Positions 42,247 through 50,679 of a stretch of 64,000 nucleotides of DNA are shown in pieces (the first letter of the stretch is position 1; every line of letters starts with the position of its first letter). This DNA comes from Deferribacter abyssi. GTDB taxonomy: Bacteria; Chrysiogenota; Deferribacteres; Deferribacterales; Deferribacteraceae. The notes under the pieces were generated by a model. That model worked only from the letters and a program-made list of their open reading frames with translations. It was not told the origin of the DNA and made no database searches. Both the position numbers and the translations under genes were made by a program. The stretch spans positions 1 to 64,000 of the forward strand of contig NZ_JAQNCS010000012.1 in the NCBI RefSeq assembly GCF_049472655.1, written 5' to 3'.

Positions 42247-43836
42247 CTAACCTCCTTTTTTCTTTATTATAAATATAGTAATATCATCTTCAAAAGGTCT
42301 TCCCTCTGCAAACTCTTTTACATCCTCCATAATATATTTAATTATATCATCACATTTTTCATTGTGAAACATTATTATTTTATTTATTAATCTATCGTAT
42401 CCATATTGTTCATCATTTTTATTCATAGCTTCTACAAGTCCATCTGTATACATAAATGCAATATCACCATCATCAAAGATAAAGTTCCCTTCTTCATACT
42501 CCACTACATCAAAAGCACCTAAAAATAAACCATTTGCAGTAATTTTTCTTACAACCATTTCAGATTTATCAAAATAAAGCAGTGGGTTATGCCCAGCACT
42601 TGCATAATTGCATTCACCAGTAATACTATTCATAACAACATAAAACATTGTCACAAAGTCATTTGTATAGATATTTTCACACAAAATCTCATTCACCATA
42701 GTTAAAGCCTCAGATGAAGATATTACATCATAAGTATAAGATCGCATAATCGCTCGTGTAATAGCCATTATTACCGCAGCAGGTACACCATGACCACTAA
42801 CATCAGCCACAGTAAATCCCCAATAACCGTTACTCATTTCAATACAATCATAATAATCACCACCCGCTTGCTCTGCAGGGGTATAAAAAGCCGCAAACTC
42901 GTACCCGTCTATTTCAGGCAATTTTTCTGGTAAAAGACTTGATTGAATCTCTCCAACTTGACGCAACTCTTCATCAATAATCTCTTGAGCTTTTTTGAGT
43001 TTCTCATTCATTTTTAATAAATCTTCATTAAGTTTCATCATCTGATGTTGCTTCTCTTTCAATTCATGCTGTTGTCTTTTGATTTCATCAAGAAGCAACA
43101 CTTCTCTTGTGGAATCACGTATACTTTCAACTATATAATTATCGAAACTATTAAACTGTAACGTAAGAGTCTTATTATTAACTTTTCTAACAGACTTTAC
43201 TATTTTTTTATCTACCAAAGGGCACTCTGTACAAGGCTCAGTAAAACCATAAACTTCAAAACATTTACCAACTTTTAATTTTTCAGAATGCTTACCAACG
43301 AAATCTGAAACTTTATAATTTAAGACATTTATAGAATAATCTTTTTCTACCACCATCAAGCCGTCACTAATGCTATTTATCACCTTTGTCAAAAAACGAT
43401 GTTTTTTTTCAATCTCTTGTTTTTTGAGATTTAAAATAACATTATTTGCTTTCAATTCTTTAGCTTGATGTGTAAGTTTATCTACCAGTACTTTTGCTTC
43501 AGTGATATCATCAAGCACTTCAATAAAATATTTGTCATCAACATACTCAAATTTCCCTCTAAAAATCTTCCTAAATCCTCTAAAATTTATCGTATCGTGT
43601 ATAATATCCTTAGCAAACCCTTTTTCCTTTAAGACAGATAAAGAACAGTTTTCGCAAGGTTCTGTTCTTTTAAACAATATTGAATAACATTTTTTACCAA
43701 TTACCTGAGAAGGAATCTTATTGGTGAGCAATTTTAATTTATTATTTATAAACTGAATTCTATACTCTTCATCAACCACAACAACAATTTCATCAATACT
43801 ATTTAGCAGTATCGAAAAATCAAAACCTTTCATCAT
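42247..43836 (-). CDS. Twin-PAS PP2C-type (SpoIIE/RsbU) serine phosphatase with Cys motifs
   Basis: A 529-residue phosphatase. Two PAS domains (about 1-112 and 150-245) each carry a Cys set: Cys50 with EPCENC (Cys61, Cys64), and Cys192 with EPCTECP (Cys202, Cys205). A coiled coil (about 240-295) leads to a SpoIIE-type domain with metal-binding Asp residues in GGDYYDC, DVSGHG and MYTDGLVE, and EDDITIF at the end. It would dephosphorylate STAS proteins encoded downstream. The paired Cys sets suggest metal, redox or haem sensing, but this is inference. ATGATG at the start overlaps the upstream stop. Confidence 0.9.
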   Translation of the reverse strand: MMKGFDFSILLNSIDEIVVVVDEEYRIQFINNKLKLLTNKIPSQVIGKKCYSILFKRTEPCENCSLSVLKEKGFAKDIIHDTINFRGFRKIFRGKFEYVDDKYFIEVLDDITEAKVLVDKLTHQAKELKANNVILNLKKQEIEKKHRFLTKVINSISDGLMVVEKDYSINVLNYKVSDFVGKHSEKLKVGKCFEVYGFTEPCTECPLVDKKIVKSVRKVNNKTLTLQFNSFDNYIVESIRDSTREVLLLDEIKRQQHELKEKQHQMMKLNEDLLKMNEKLKKAQEIIDEELRQVGEIQSSLLPEKLPEIDGYEFAAFYTPAEQAGGDYYDCIEMSNGYWGFTVADVSGHGVPAAVIMAITRAIMRSYTYDVISSSEALTMVNEILCENIYTNDFVTMFYVVMNSITGECNYASAGHNPLLYFDKSEMVVRKITANGLFLGAFDVVEYEEGNFIFDDGDIAFMYTDGLVEAMNKNDEQYGYDRLINKIIMFHNEKCDDIIKYIMEDVKEFAEGRPFEDDITIFIIKKKGG

Positions 43837-44801
43837 TTAACTACCAAGATTATTAATAATATAAAAAAAATAATAATAAACAGTGCTGATGACACTAGCA
43901 ATTTCATAGATAATCTCTTGTTTTCATCAATATACTCTCTTTTATACTGCTCAATCTCTTCTTCTATCTTATTAAATTTATCAAGATATTTTTCAATTTC
44001 TTTTCTATATTTCTCAACATCCTCCATTAATTCATATTCAATGATAGCCCCAATATACATAATCAAAAGTTTTACATAGTTAAATAAATCTACTTTTAAA
44101 TATTGAAATTTATCCATAAAACTATATGTAGAAATAACAACTAAGTTAGGTAGCAATTTAAACTGTTCTTTTTTTAATCTTTCTTTTGTATCATCAGGTA
44201 TTTCATCAAAATCTTTTATATTTGAAATCATCTCTTTAATAGGCTCATAAAGAGAAACATATCTATAAACAATGTCTTTTATCAAATTTATCCTAATTAC
44301 ATTCTTTTCTTTAGGCAATTCTCTACTTCTAAGATAATTTTTAATTAAAACAAAACCTGATGGAACCTTAACCCGTTTTCTAACAACTTTCTTTTTAGGA
44401 ATCTTTTTTTTATCTAATGCTATAAGAGTCTCTATTATTTCATCTGTAGTAAAAATGAAATGCCCTTCATCATCTAAAATTTGTCTATCATCATCCCTCA
44501 ATGAACCATTAGTGAAAAAAAACAATTTAGTAAGGTTGTTGTCATTCATAATTCTAAGTACTTCCACAACTATATCAGATGCCACATCTTTGCTTTCTTT
44601 AACAACTTCAACCCATACTAAGGCCTCTTCATCACTTTTTTTATGCTTCCATATCTCACATCTTGTTTTATTTGGAATTTCTCTAATACTAACATGAAAT
44701 GCATAATGAAAATCATCCATTATCTCAGCAACATAATTATAAAAATTTGCAATATTGATATCATACAAATCTTTAGGATTTATTTTTCTAATCTGACTCA
44801 T
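43833..44801 (-). CDS. Hypothetical tail-anchored protein with Mrr-like N-terminal domain
   Basis: A 322-residue protein not assigned to a known family. Residues about 45-130 (ALVWVEVVKESKDVA, LTKLFFFTNGSL, GHFIFTTDEIIETL) resemble a restriction-endonuclease-like (Mrr) fold, though the usual catalytic QxK is EVVK. A basic linker (KKKIPKKKVVRKRVK) follows, then a helical middle, a coiled coil (about 255-300) and one C-terminal transmembrane helix (about 303-320), implying a tail-anchored cytoplasmic protein. It lies between an OmpA-like protein and the PAS phosphatase, with short overlaps on both sides. Confidence 0.65.
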   Translation of the reverse strand: MSQIRKINPKDLYDINIANFYNYVAEIMDDFHYAFHVSIREIPNKTRCEIWKHKKSDEEALVWVEVVKESKDVASDIVVEVLRIMNDNNLTKLFFFTNGSLRDDDRQILDDEGHFIFTTDEIIETLIALDKKKIPKKKVVRKRVKVPSGFVLIKNYLRSRELPKEKNVIRINLIKDIVYRYVSLYEPIKEMISNIKDFDEIPDDTKERLKKEQFKLLPNLVVISTYSFMDKFQYLKVDLFNYVKLLIMYIGAIIEYELMEDVEKYRKEIEKYLDKFNKIEEEIEQYKREYIDENKRLSMKLLVSSALFIIIFFILLIILVVK

Positions 44802-45411
44802 AAAGCTCTACTCGCCTATTTTGAACAGCTCCCTTAAAACTATTGGATACTAAAGGATAAAATTCACCTAAACCAACAATCTTCGCATTCTCATCAATAT
44901 CAGCATATTTTTTCAAAAGATTTTTCACAAACTTTGCTCTTAATATAGATAATTCATAATTATTTTTATATTTATTATTAGGTTTTACAGGCACTGAGTC
45001 CGTATGCCCATAGATATAATAAACTTTTTTTTTATCTAACGACTTAACAAATTCCAACGTTTTATTATCCAATCTAAAAGAATACGAACCTTTATCAAAA
45101 TAAAAAGTTTTTATAAGTTTTAATCTTGTAAAGCTTGCCTGTGTATCTTCTATTACCAAGCTATCATCCGGCTTTTGTTTCAGCCTAACTGCCCCAACCT
45201 TTTCGACACTAATTACTTTCCAACCGTTTAATGAGATTTCCTCTTTGGCATCTTCGATACTTTCGCTATATACGTAAAAAGATGTACTTATAGAACCTGG
45301 TTTTTCTGCAATAACTTTGAACTTATACTTTTCATCTCCACCAGATATATTGATACTTATTAAAACGATTAACAGACTTAGGTAAAAGTTTTTTATAATT
45401 TGTTTTTTCAA
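44788..45411 (-). CDS. OmpA/MotB-like peptidoglycan-associated protein
   Basis: A 207-residue exported protein. A signal peptide (residues about 1-24, ending NISGGDEK) is followed by a domain of unknown type (about 28-85) and a C-terminal OmpA-like domain (IYGHTDSVPVKPNNKYKNN, LSILRAKFVKNLL, VQNRRVEL), which binds peptidoglycan. The length is short for OmpA. The start is TTG 45411 with AAGGGA eight bases upstream, lying inside the preceding small gene. It may anchor a component to the cell wall near the motor; the protein's exact role is unknown. Confidence 0.8.
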   Translation of the reverse strand: MKKQIIKNFYLSLLIVLISINISGGDEKYKFKVIAEKPGSISTSFYVYSESIEDAKEEISLNGWKVISVEKVGAVRLKQKPDDSLVIEDTQASFTRLKLIKTFYFDKGSYSFRLDNKTLEFVKSLDKKKVYYIYGHTDSVPVKPNNKYKNNYELSILRAKFVKNLLKKYADIDENAKIVGLGEFYPLVSNSFKGAVQNRRVELYESD

Positions 45412-45628
45412 TTTTAAAATCCCTTAAAGCCCTTTTAAAGTTAGAATCGGAATATATCTTAATAATCTTTAGTTCTTTTATTACGTCGGCTCCACCATTA
45501 TAGTAATAAAAAGACTTATAATCTAACTTACTTACCGTTTGAAATCTCCTATCTAAGGTGGTAACCTCATAAACAAACACAACTAAAAGAAAAATTATAC
45601 TATTTTTTATAAATCGAATTAAGTTCAT
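45332..45628 (-). CDS. Hypothetical small exported or membrane-anchored protein
   Basis: A 98-residue protein with an N-terminal hydrophobic stretch (about 10-22) and a basic, aromatic-rich remainder (YYYNGGAD, YQYIWWR). No family is recognised. It starts within the end of cheA (29-base overlap), and its last 80 bases overlap the start of the OmpA-like gene in another frame. The unusual double overlap lowers confidence, but it fills the gap between the two genes and shows a signal-anchor, which supports translation. Confidence 0.5.
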   Translation of the reverse strand: MNLIRFIKNSIIFLLVVFVYEVTTLDRRFQTVSKLDYKSFYYYNGGADVIKELKIIKIYSDSNFKRALRDFKIEKTNYKKLLPKSVNRFNKYQYIWWR

Positions 45629-47696
45629 TTATTTTATTTAAAATATCATCCAAACTTACTGGTTTAGTCAAAAAGGCATCGATTCCATATGCAGAAAATT
45701 TCTTACTATCGTTAACTTCTCCTCTTGATGAAATTGCCAAAATAGGTCCATTATACCCAGCTTCCCTCAAAGACCTTGCCAGCTCAAAACCATCCATTTC
45801 TGGCATAAAAATGTCAGTTATTACCATATCCACATCAAAATTTCTAACAGCAGCTATAGCATCTTTACCATTAGTAATTTCAATCACCTCTATCCAACCT
45901 GTACCACCCAACAACCTTTTCATTATCTTTCTATCAGTAGCAGAATCATCGACTAACATTAGCCTTATCCTATTTCCAGTCTCAGGAACTGTTGTTTTAC
46001 TTCCTTTTCCTTTTCTTGCCCTTGGAATTCTCGGCATTTTCGAAGCTATATCCATTATTCCTGCAACATCGAGTATCAACCTGACAGTACCATCCCCCAT
46101 AATAGTAGCACCTGCTATTCCCACAGTTCCACCTAAATACTCACCCAAAGACTTAATTACTATTTCTTCTTGCCCTATAAGCCTATCCACAATAAAACCA
46201 ACACGTTTTTCTGCTAATGCAACCACAACAACATACATTTCGTTGCTAAATGTAGGTTCTAATTCAAAAACTTCATTAATCCTAACCAGCGAAAGAACTG
46301 ATTCCCTTAGTTTCAAAACCTCTCTACCTTCAAAGTTATGTATCTCGTTTTCATCAATTTTAACAGTCTCAATTACAGACACAATAGGAACAGCAAAAAT
46401 CTCACCGGATACTTCTACAAGAAGCGCCTGTATTATTGCTAAAGTTAGAGGTAATTTCATCCTAAAGGTAGTTCCCTTGTCAATTTCTGAATCAATCTGT
46501 ATAATACCATTTAATTTCTCTACATTAGTTTTTACTACATCCATCCCAACACCACGACCAGAAACCCCTGTCACTTTTTCAGCAGTGGAAAATCCAGGTC
46601 TAAAAATCAATGCTAAGGCTTCTTCTTTACTCAATGTCTTAGCTTCCTCTGGAGTAATAATACCTTTTTCAACAGCCTTCTTTTTAAGCTTTTCAGGATC
46701 CATTCCTCTACCATCATCACGTATTTCTATTACAATATGATTACCTTCGTGATATGCTGTAAGATGTACTGTACCTTTTTCTGGTTTTCCTTTTTTTAAT
46801 CTCACATCAGGTGGCTCAATACCATGATCAACGGCATTTCTAAGCATATGAATTAATGGATCGCCAATCTCTTCCACAACAGATTTATCAAGCTCTGTAT
46901 CCTCTCCAGAAATCACCAAATCTATCTCTTTGTTTAACTCCCTACATAAATCCCTAACCATCCTTGGAAACTTATTAAATACCTTTCCAATAGGTACCAT
47001 CCTTGTTTTCATTACTGCTAATTGTAATTCTGTTGTAATAAGGCCAAGATGAGAAGATGTTTCAAGAAGTTGTTCTACCAGAAAATCCCCATCAAATTTT
47101 TTTTCAAATTCTGTTGATATCTGAGCTATTCTATTTCTACTTAAAACAAGTTCTCCCACAAGATTCATCAATGTATCAAGTCTACTTACATCTACTCTTA
47201 TTGTCTGCTCTATAGCTTTCGTTACTTTACTTATCTGTGAAGGTTCATTCTTTCCAGTAGTTTTAGATTTCTCAGCTTTCTTAACATCAGACTGAGATTC
47301 TTTTTTTAAAGCTTTACCCTCATTAACCAATTTTAGCTTTTTAACAATTTCAGTGGTATCCGTCGTATCACTACCATTTTTTATATCCTCAACAATTTTC
47401 CTCACACAATCAACAAACTCTAAAAGAACGTCCATTACCTCAGTTGTAACTACCATATCTCCTTTACGCAATTTATTTAATATCTCTTCTGCCACATGAG
47501 TCACTTCTGTCAATTTATCAAAACCTAAGAAAGACGACGAACCCTTAATTGTATGAGCAGCACGAAAAATCTTATTTAGTAAATCTAAATCATCCTTTCT
47601 CTGCTCAAGTTCCACAAGATCCTGATCAAGCTGTTCAATCAGCTCTTCTGTTTCAATTAAAAAATCCTGTATTAAATCACCCATTTCATTATCCAT
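45600..47696 (-). CDS. cheA: CheA chemotaxis kinase with C-terminal receiver domain
   Basis: A 698-residue CheA for flagellar control. P1 has phospho-acceptor His48 (AAHTIKGSSSFLG), a linker with lysine-rich stretch (about 130-160), P3 dimerisation, P4 ATPase (HMLRNAVDHGIE, DDGRGMD, FRPGFST, GRGVGMDVV), P5 CheW-like (PLTLAIIQALLVEVSGEIFAVP) and a receiver domain (ITDIFMPEMDGF, KPVS). AGGAG precedes ATG 47696. The canonical GRGVGM box contrasts with GRGEGL of the CheA at 25629. No separate cheW or P2-mediated CheY-binding domain is visible here; CheY and CheZ lie just upstream. Confidence 0.95.
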   Translation of the reverse strand: MDNEMGDLIQDFLIETEELIEQLDQDLVELEQRKDDLDLLNKIFRAAHTIKGSSSFLGFDKLTEVTHVAEEILNKLRKGDMVVTTEVMDVLLEFVDCVRKIVEDIKNGSDTTDTTEIVKKLKLVNEGKALKKESQSDVKKAEKSKTTGKNEPSQISKVTKAIEQTIRVDVSRLDTLMNLVGELVLSRNRIAQISTEFEKKFDGDFLVEQLLETSSHLGLITTELQLAVMKTRMVPIGKVFNKFPRMVRDLCRELNKEIDLVISGEDTELDKSVVEEIGDPLIHMLRNAVDHGIEPPDVRLKKGKPEKGTVHLTAYHEGNHIVIEIRDDGRGMDPEKLKKKAVEKGIITPEEAKTLSKEEALALIFRPGFSTAEKVTGVSGRGVGMDVVKTNVEKLNGIIQIDSEIDKGTTFRMKLPLTLAIIQALLVEVSGEIFAVPIVSVIETVKIDENEIHNFEGREVLKLRESVLSLVRINEVFELEPTFSNEMYVVVVALAEKRVGFIVDRLIGQEEIVIKSLGEYLGGTVGIAGATIMGDGTVRLILDVAGIMDIASKMPRIPRARKGKGSKTTVPETGNRIRLMLVDDSATDRKIMKRLLGGTGWIEVIEITNGKDAIAAVRNFDVDMVITDIFMPEMDGFELARSLREAGYNGPILAISSRGEVNDSKKFSAYGIDAFLTKPVSLDDILNKINELNSIYKK

Positions 47697-47705
47697 AACA
47701 CACTC

Positions 47706-48341
47706 CTAAAAACCTAATTCTTCCAGCAACTTATCTACTAGCTCTTGATCCTCTAAAACTTCTTTCTTTTCTTTTACTTCACTCAATTTTTCTAAATCTA
47801 GCTTATTAGTTTTCAAGCCTAGTTTTATTATCAAATCAGCAATTCTGTTTTCTATTTCATCCAAGATGATCATAAGTTTATCAATTTTCTGTTTGGTTAT
47901 ATCTTGAAACTCTAAAGCAGCTATCATATCAAAACAAATATCTTCACCTTCCATGATCGAATCTTTTATCCCGTTTAAATATATTTTTGCTTTATCAAAA
48001 TCTCCAAGCTGAATTGTTTCTTTCAACCCTTTTAAACTTTCTTTTATAGAATCTATGTTAAAATTGATTTTATCAATCTCACTCAAAATTGATTCAGTAG
48101 CTTTTTTCATATCATTAATTATTTCGCGCAATATTTTCTCAAATAAAGGTAAATCCTCATAAGCATCAGAAAAAGTATCATCCACTATCTTTAGCTTTTT
48201 CAAAGCTTCATTAAAATATTGTGCAATATGAAACAACTCACTTTCAGGCTTAATATTAATCTCTATTAAATCATAATCCCCACTATTTATCTTTTTCGCA
48301 ATCTCAATAAGTTCATTCAAATCATTCAAATATTCACTCAT
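47706..48341 (-). CDS. cheZ: CheZ-type CheY-P phosphatase
   Basis: A 211-residue helical protein that dephosphorylates CheY-P. The catalytic Asp and Gln are in ALEFQDITKQKIDKL, matching CheZ's xxxFQDLTGQxI. The extreme C-terminus QELVDKLLEELGF matches the CheY-binding peptide of CheZ (DDLLxSLGF). A long helical hairpin lies between. The start ATG 48341 is one base after the cheY stop with GGAT upstream; a TTG at 48353 would be inside cheY. The occurrence of CheZ with CheA-REC shows two phosphate sinks in this pathway. Confidence 0.87.
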   Translation of the reverse strand: MSEYLNDLNELIEIAKKINSGDYDLIEINIKPESELFHIAQYFNEALKKLKIVDDTFSDAYEDLPLFEKILREIINDMKKATESILSEIDKINFNIDSIKESLKGLKETIQLGDFDKAKIYLNGIKDSIMEGEDICFDMIAALEFQDITKQKIDKLMIILDEIENRIADLIIKLGLKTNKLDLEKLSEVKEKKEVLEDQELVDKLLEELGF

Positions 48342-48342
48342 C

Positions 48343-48720
48343 TTAATATCCAAGCAGTTTAAATACCTTCTCCTTCAAAGTATCTGGAGTAAAAGGTTTA
48401 ACAACATAATTATTTACCCCACTTTTCAAAGCAATTAAAATATCTTCTTTAGCAGCCTCTGTAGTAACCATCAAAATAGGTATTTCATCATACTCTTTGT
48501 TAGCTCGAACTGTTTTAACAAAGGTCAATCCATCCATTTCTGGCATATTCCAATCCGTTATAATAAGATCAACACTATTTTTAGATAAAACTTCCAAAGC
48601 CTCAACACCGTTAGATGCTTCCAGTACATTTGAAAATCCTATTTTATGTAGAGTATTCTTTATAATCCTACGCATTGTCGATGAATCATCAACTGTTATA
48701 ATAACATCATCATAAGCCAT
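48343..48720 (-). CDS. cheY: CheY chemotaxis response regulator
   Basis: A 125-residue single receiver domain with Asp11/Asp12 metal ligands, phospho-acceptor Asp56 (IITDWNMPEMDG), Thr84/85 and Lys near 108 (VVKPF). It carries the signal from CheA to FliM at the motor. AGGAGG precedes ATG 48720. A promoter at 48751-48779 lies just upstream, so cheY and the genes after it may be transcribed separately from the fli genes. Confidence 0.96.
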   Translation of the reverse strand: MAYDDVIITVDDSSTMRRIIKNTLHKIGFSNVLEASNGVEALEVLSKNSVDLIITDWNMPEMDGLTFVKTVRANKEYDEIPILMVTTEAAKEDILIALKSGVNNYVVKPFTPDTLKEKVFKLLGY

Positions 48721-48750
48721 TAAAGCCTCCTAAATACTATATTTAAAAAA

Positions 48751-48779
48751 TTAATACATTGTTATTTAAATTTATTCAA
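48751..48779 (-). promoter_or_regulatory. Putative promoter upstream of cheY
   Basis: On the minus strand TTGAAT (48779-48774), a 17-base spacer and TATTAA (48756-48751), in the 71-base gap between fliY and cheY, the longest gap inside this operon. Confidence 0.5.
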
Positions 48780-48791
48780 GTTTTTTCATAG

Positions 48792-49661
48792 TCAGTCTTT
48801 CAACTTTTCTATTCTTTCTGCCCGACTAACAATCTCTTGAATCCTCAGTCCAAAATAACCATCAACTACAACAACTTCTCCTCTAGCAATAACCTTATTA
48901 TTAACTAAAAGTTCTACTGGTTCATCAGCATACTCTTCCAATTCAATAATTTTACCAGGGCCAAGTTCCAAAATATCTTTTAAATACATTTTCGTAGAAC
49001 CTATTTTAACGGAAACAGGTATTTCTACATCAAGCAATATATCTATATTACCACCTACCTCAATTTCATTACCCAAATTACTATCAAAATCACCAACATC
49101 TGGTGTAATATCATCAACCTCTTTACTATACTTTATCATATCATTAAACTTAGAATCTACGAAAAATACAAATCTAGAATCAATTTTACCAGCTTTAAGG
49201 ATAAAAGTAATTCCACAAATCTCTTCTTCAAATTCTGGTTTTTCAAATACAACATCAGCTATAGAAAAACTAAATTTCTTTTCAACATACTCAGATAAAG
49301 GAACATTCAATGAAGATACAACTTGACTAGTCAGTTCCTTAACTGCATCTTTCGTATCCTCATCAAGCTCGTCCTTGGATTCCCCCTCTCCCATCATCAT
49401 ATAATCTACCAATGCTGTTATATCTTTCAAACTAAAGATAAAACCACAAAATAAATTATTTTCATTTTCTTCACCTTTTACAAAAACTGGATTCTCTATA
49501 TCACTGACAATATCATCTAAATATCCAGTATAAAATTCTTCTACTTGCAACTTAACTTCTTGATTTATCACAGTTTCTAAAGAATTTGAAAAATGTTCGT
49601 TAATTAAATTAACTACATCCTTTAACTTTGGAATCTCATCAAAACTTATTATCTTTTTCAC
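48792..49661 (-). CDS. fliY: FliY/FliN-type flagellar switch protein
   Basis: A 289-residue switch protein. The C-terminal ~75 residues are the SpoA/FliN domain (LDVEIPVSVKIGSTKMYLKDIL, LGPGKIIELEEYADEPVELLVN, GEVVVVDGYFGLRI). The N-terminal ~190 residues contain a CheC-like module (about 100-125 LDEDTKDAVKELTSQVVSSL), making it FliY-like rather than a short FliN. The C-ring role is established for the family; possible CheY-P phosphatase activity of the CheC part is inference, since one conserved ExxN motif is not complete. The start is GTG 49661, overlapping fliM by four bases. Confidence 0.88.
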   Translation of the reverse strand: MKKIISFDEIPKLKDVVNLINEHFSNSLETVINQEVKLQVEEFYTGYLDDIVSDIENPVFVKGEENENNLFCGFIFSLKDITALVDYMMMGEGESKDELDEDTKDAVKELTSQVVSSLNVPLSEYVEKKFSFSIADVVFEKPEFEEEICGITFILKAGKIDSRFVFFVDSKFNDMIKYSKEVDDITPDVGDFDSNLGNEIEVGGNIDILLDVEIPVSVKIGSTKMYLKDILELGPGKIIELEEYADEPVELLVNNKVIARGEVVVVDGYFGLRIQEIVSRAERIEKLKD

Positions 49662-50665
49662 AAATCTACCCCAACTTTGTTTTCTTCAACAATATTTCTT
49701 TTAAGCTTAACCGCTTTTTTTACACCTGAAATTCCTAATTCTAGTTCAAATTTCTTTAAGTTATTAATATACAATACGGCCGGCATAGATGCTTTATTGT
49801 TCAAAACAACAGTATCTCCCACCTTTAACGACAATATATCATTTACTGTTAGAATGTTTTCTCCCAATATAGCACGAATCTCTATTAAAATATCTTCTAA
49901 TAACTGATAAATCTGCTCTTCATAATTCCCAAACTTCCCTTTCTTGCCCCCTATTATCCAATCCTGTGAACTAATCTTTCCTAAGATAGGTTCTAAAGTT
50001 ATTGCTGGAAAACAAAGATTTATTAAACCAGATGCTTCTCCAAATTTTAACTCAAAAACTATCAATACCACAACTTCGTTCTGAGCAACTATTTGTATAA
50101 CTTGAGGACTATTTTCACTCACTTCTTTTTTAAATTTCACATTAGGAATAACCTGCCTCCAAACATCTTCTAGCTCTTTAAGTAAAAGATTAATTACACC
50201 ATCCAACAACTTCTGTTCTAATGCTGTTAATTCACGCATCTTGTATAATGGTTGGCCTGTCCCTCCTAACAGCTTGTCTACAATAGGAAAAACAATTGAA
50301 GGGTTAATCTCCAACACCACATTACCTTCTAAGGGAATCATGCTCAAAACATTAAAACTTGTGGGATCTGGAAGAGACATCAAAAACTCGCCATATGTCA
50401 TCTGATCAACACTAACTAGGTTTATATCTGTAATTGCTCTTAAAACGTTAGATAATGCTGAACTGAAATTCCTAGCAAATTTATCATGCAAATTTCTAAT
50501 AGAACGAAGCTGTTCTTTAGAAACCCTGTCAGGTCTTCTAAAATCATATACCGATACTTTCTTAGGAACAAACTCTAGGGTCTCGACCTTTTTTTCATCT
50601 AACCCTTCTTCAGCTACTGTAGATAAAAGTGCATCAATTTCTTCTTGACTTAAGATATCAGCCAT
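49658..50665 (-). CDS. fliM: Flagellar motor switch protein FliM
   Basis: A 335-residue FliM, the C-ring protein that binds CheY-P and sets rotation direction. The N-terminal ILSQEEIDALLS is the CheY-binding peptide. The CheC-like middle includes LSNVLRAITDINL-type sequence and GGTGQPL, and the SpoA domain ends the chain (LSLKVGDTVVLNNKASMPAVLYIN). The length is standard. It overlaps fliY by four bases. Confidence 0.96.
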   Translation of the reverse strand: MADILSQEEIDALLSTVAEEGLDEKKVETLEFVPKKVSVYDFRRPDRVSKEQLRSIRNLHDKFARNFSSALSNVLRAITDINLVSVDQMTYGEFLMSLPDPTSFNVLSMIPLEGNVVLEINPSIVFPIVDKLLGGTGQPLYKMRELTALEQKLLDGVINLLLKELEDVWRQVIPNVKFKKEVSENSPQVIQIVAQNEVVVLIVFELKFGEASGLINLCFPAITLEPILGKISSQDWIIGGKKGKFGNYEEQIYQLLEDILIEIRAILGENILTVNDILSLKVGDTVVLNNKASMPAVLYINNLKKFELELGISGVKKAVKLKRNIVEENKVGVDL

Positions 50666-50679
50666 ATTTTATCCATTTT

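Noticed and set aside
45811..46740. 309-codon plus-strand frame
   Set aside because: It is an antisense shadow of cheA with low-complexity Ser/Thr/Ile composition.
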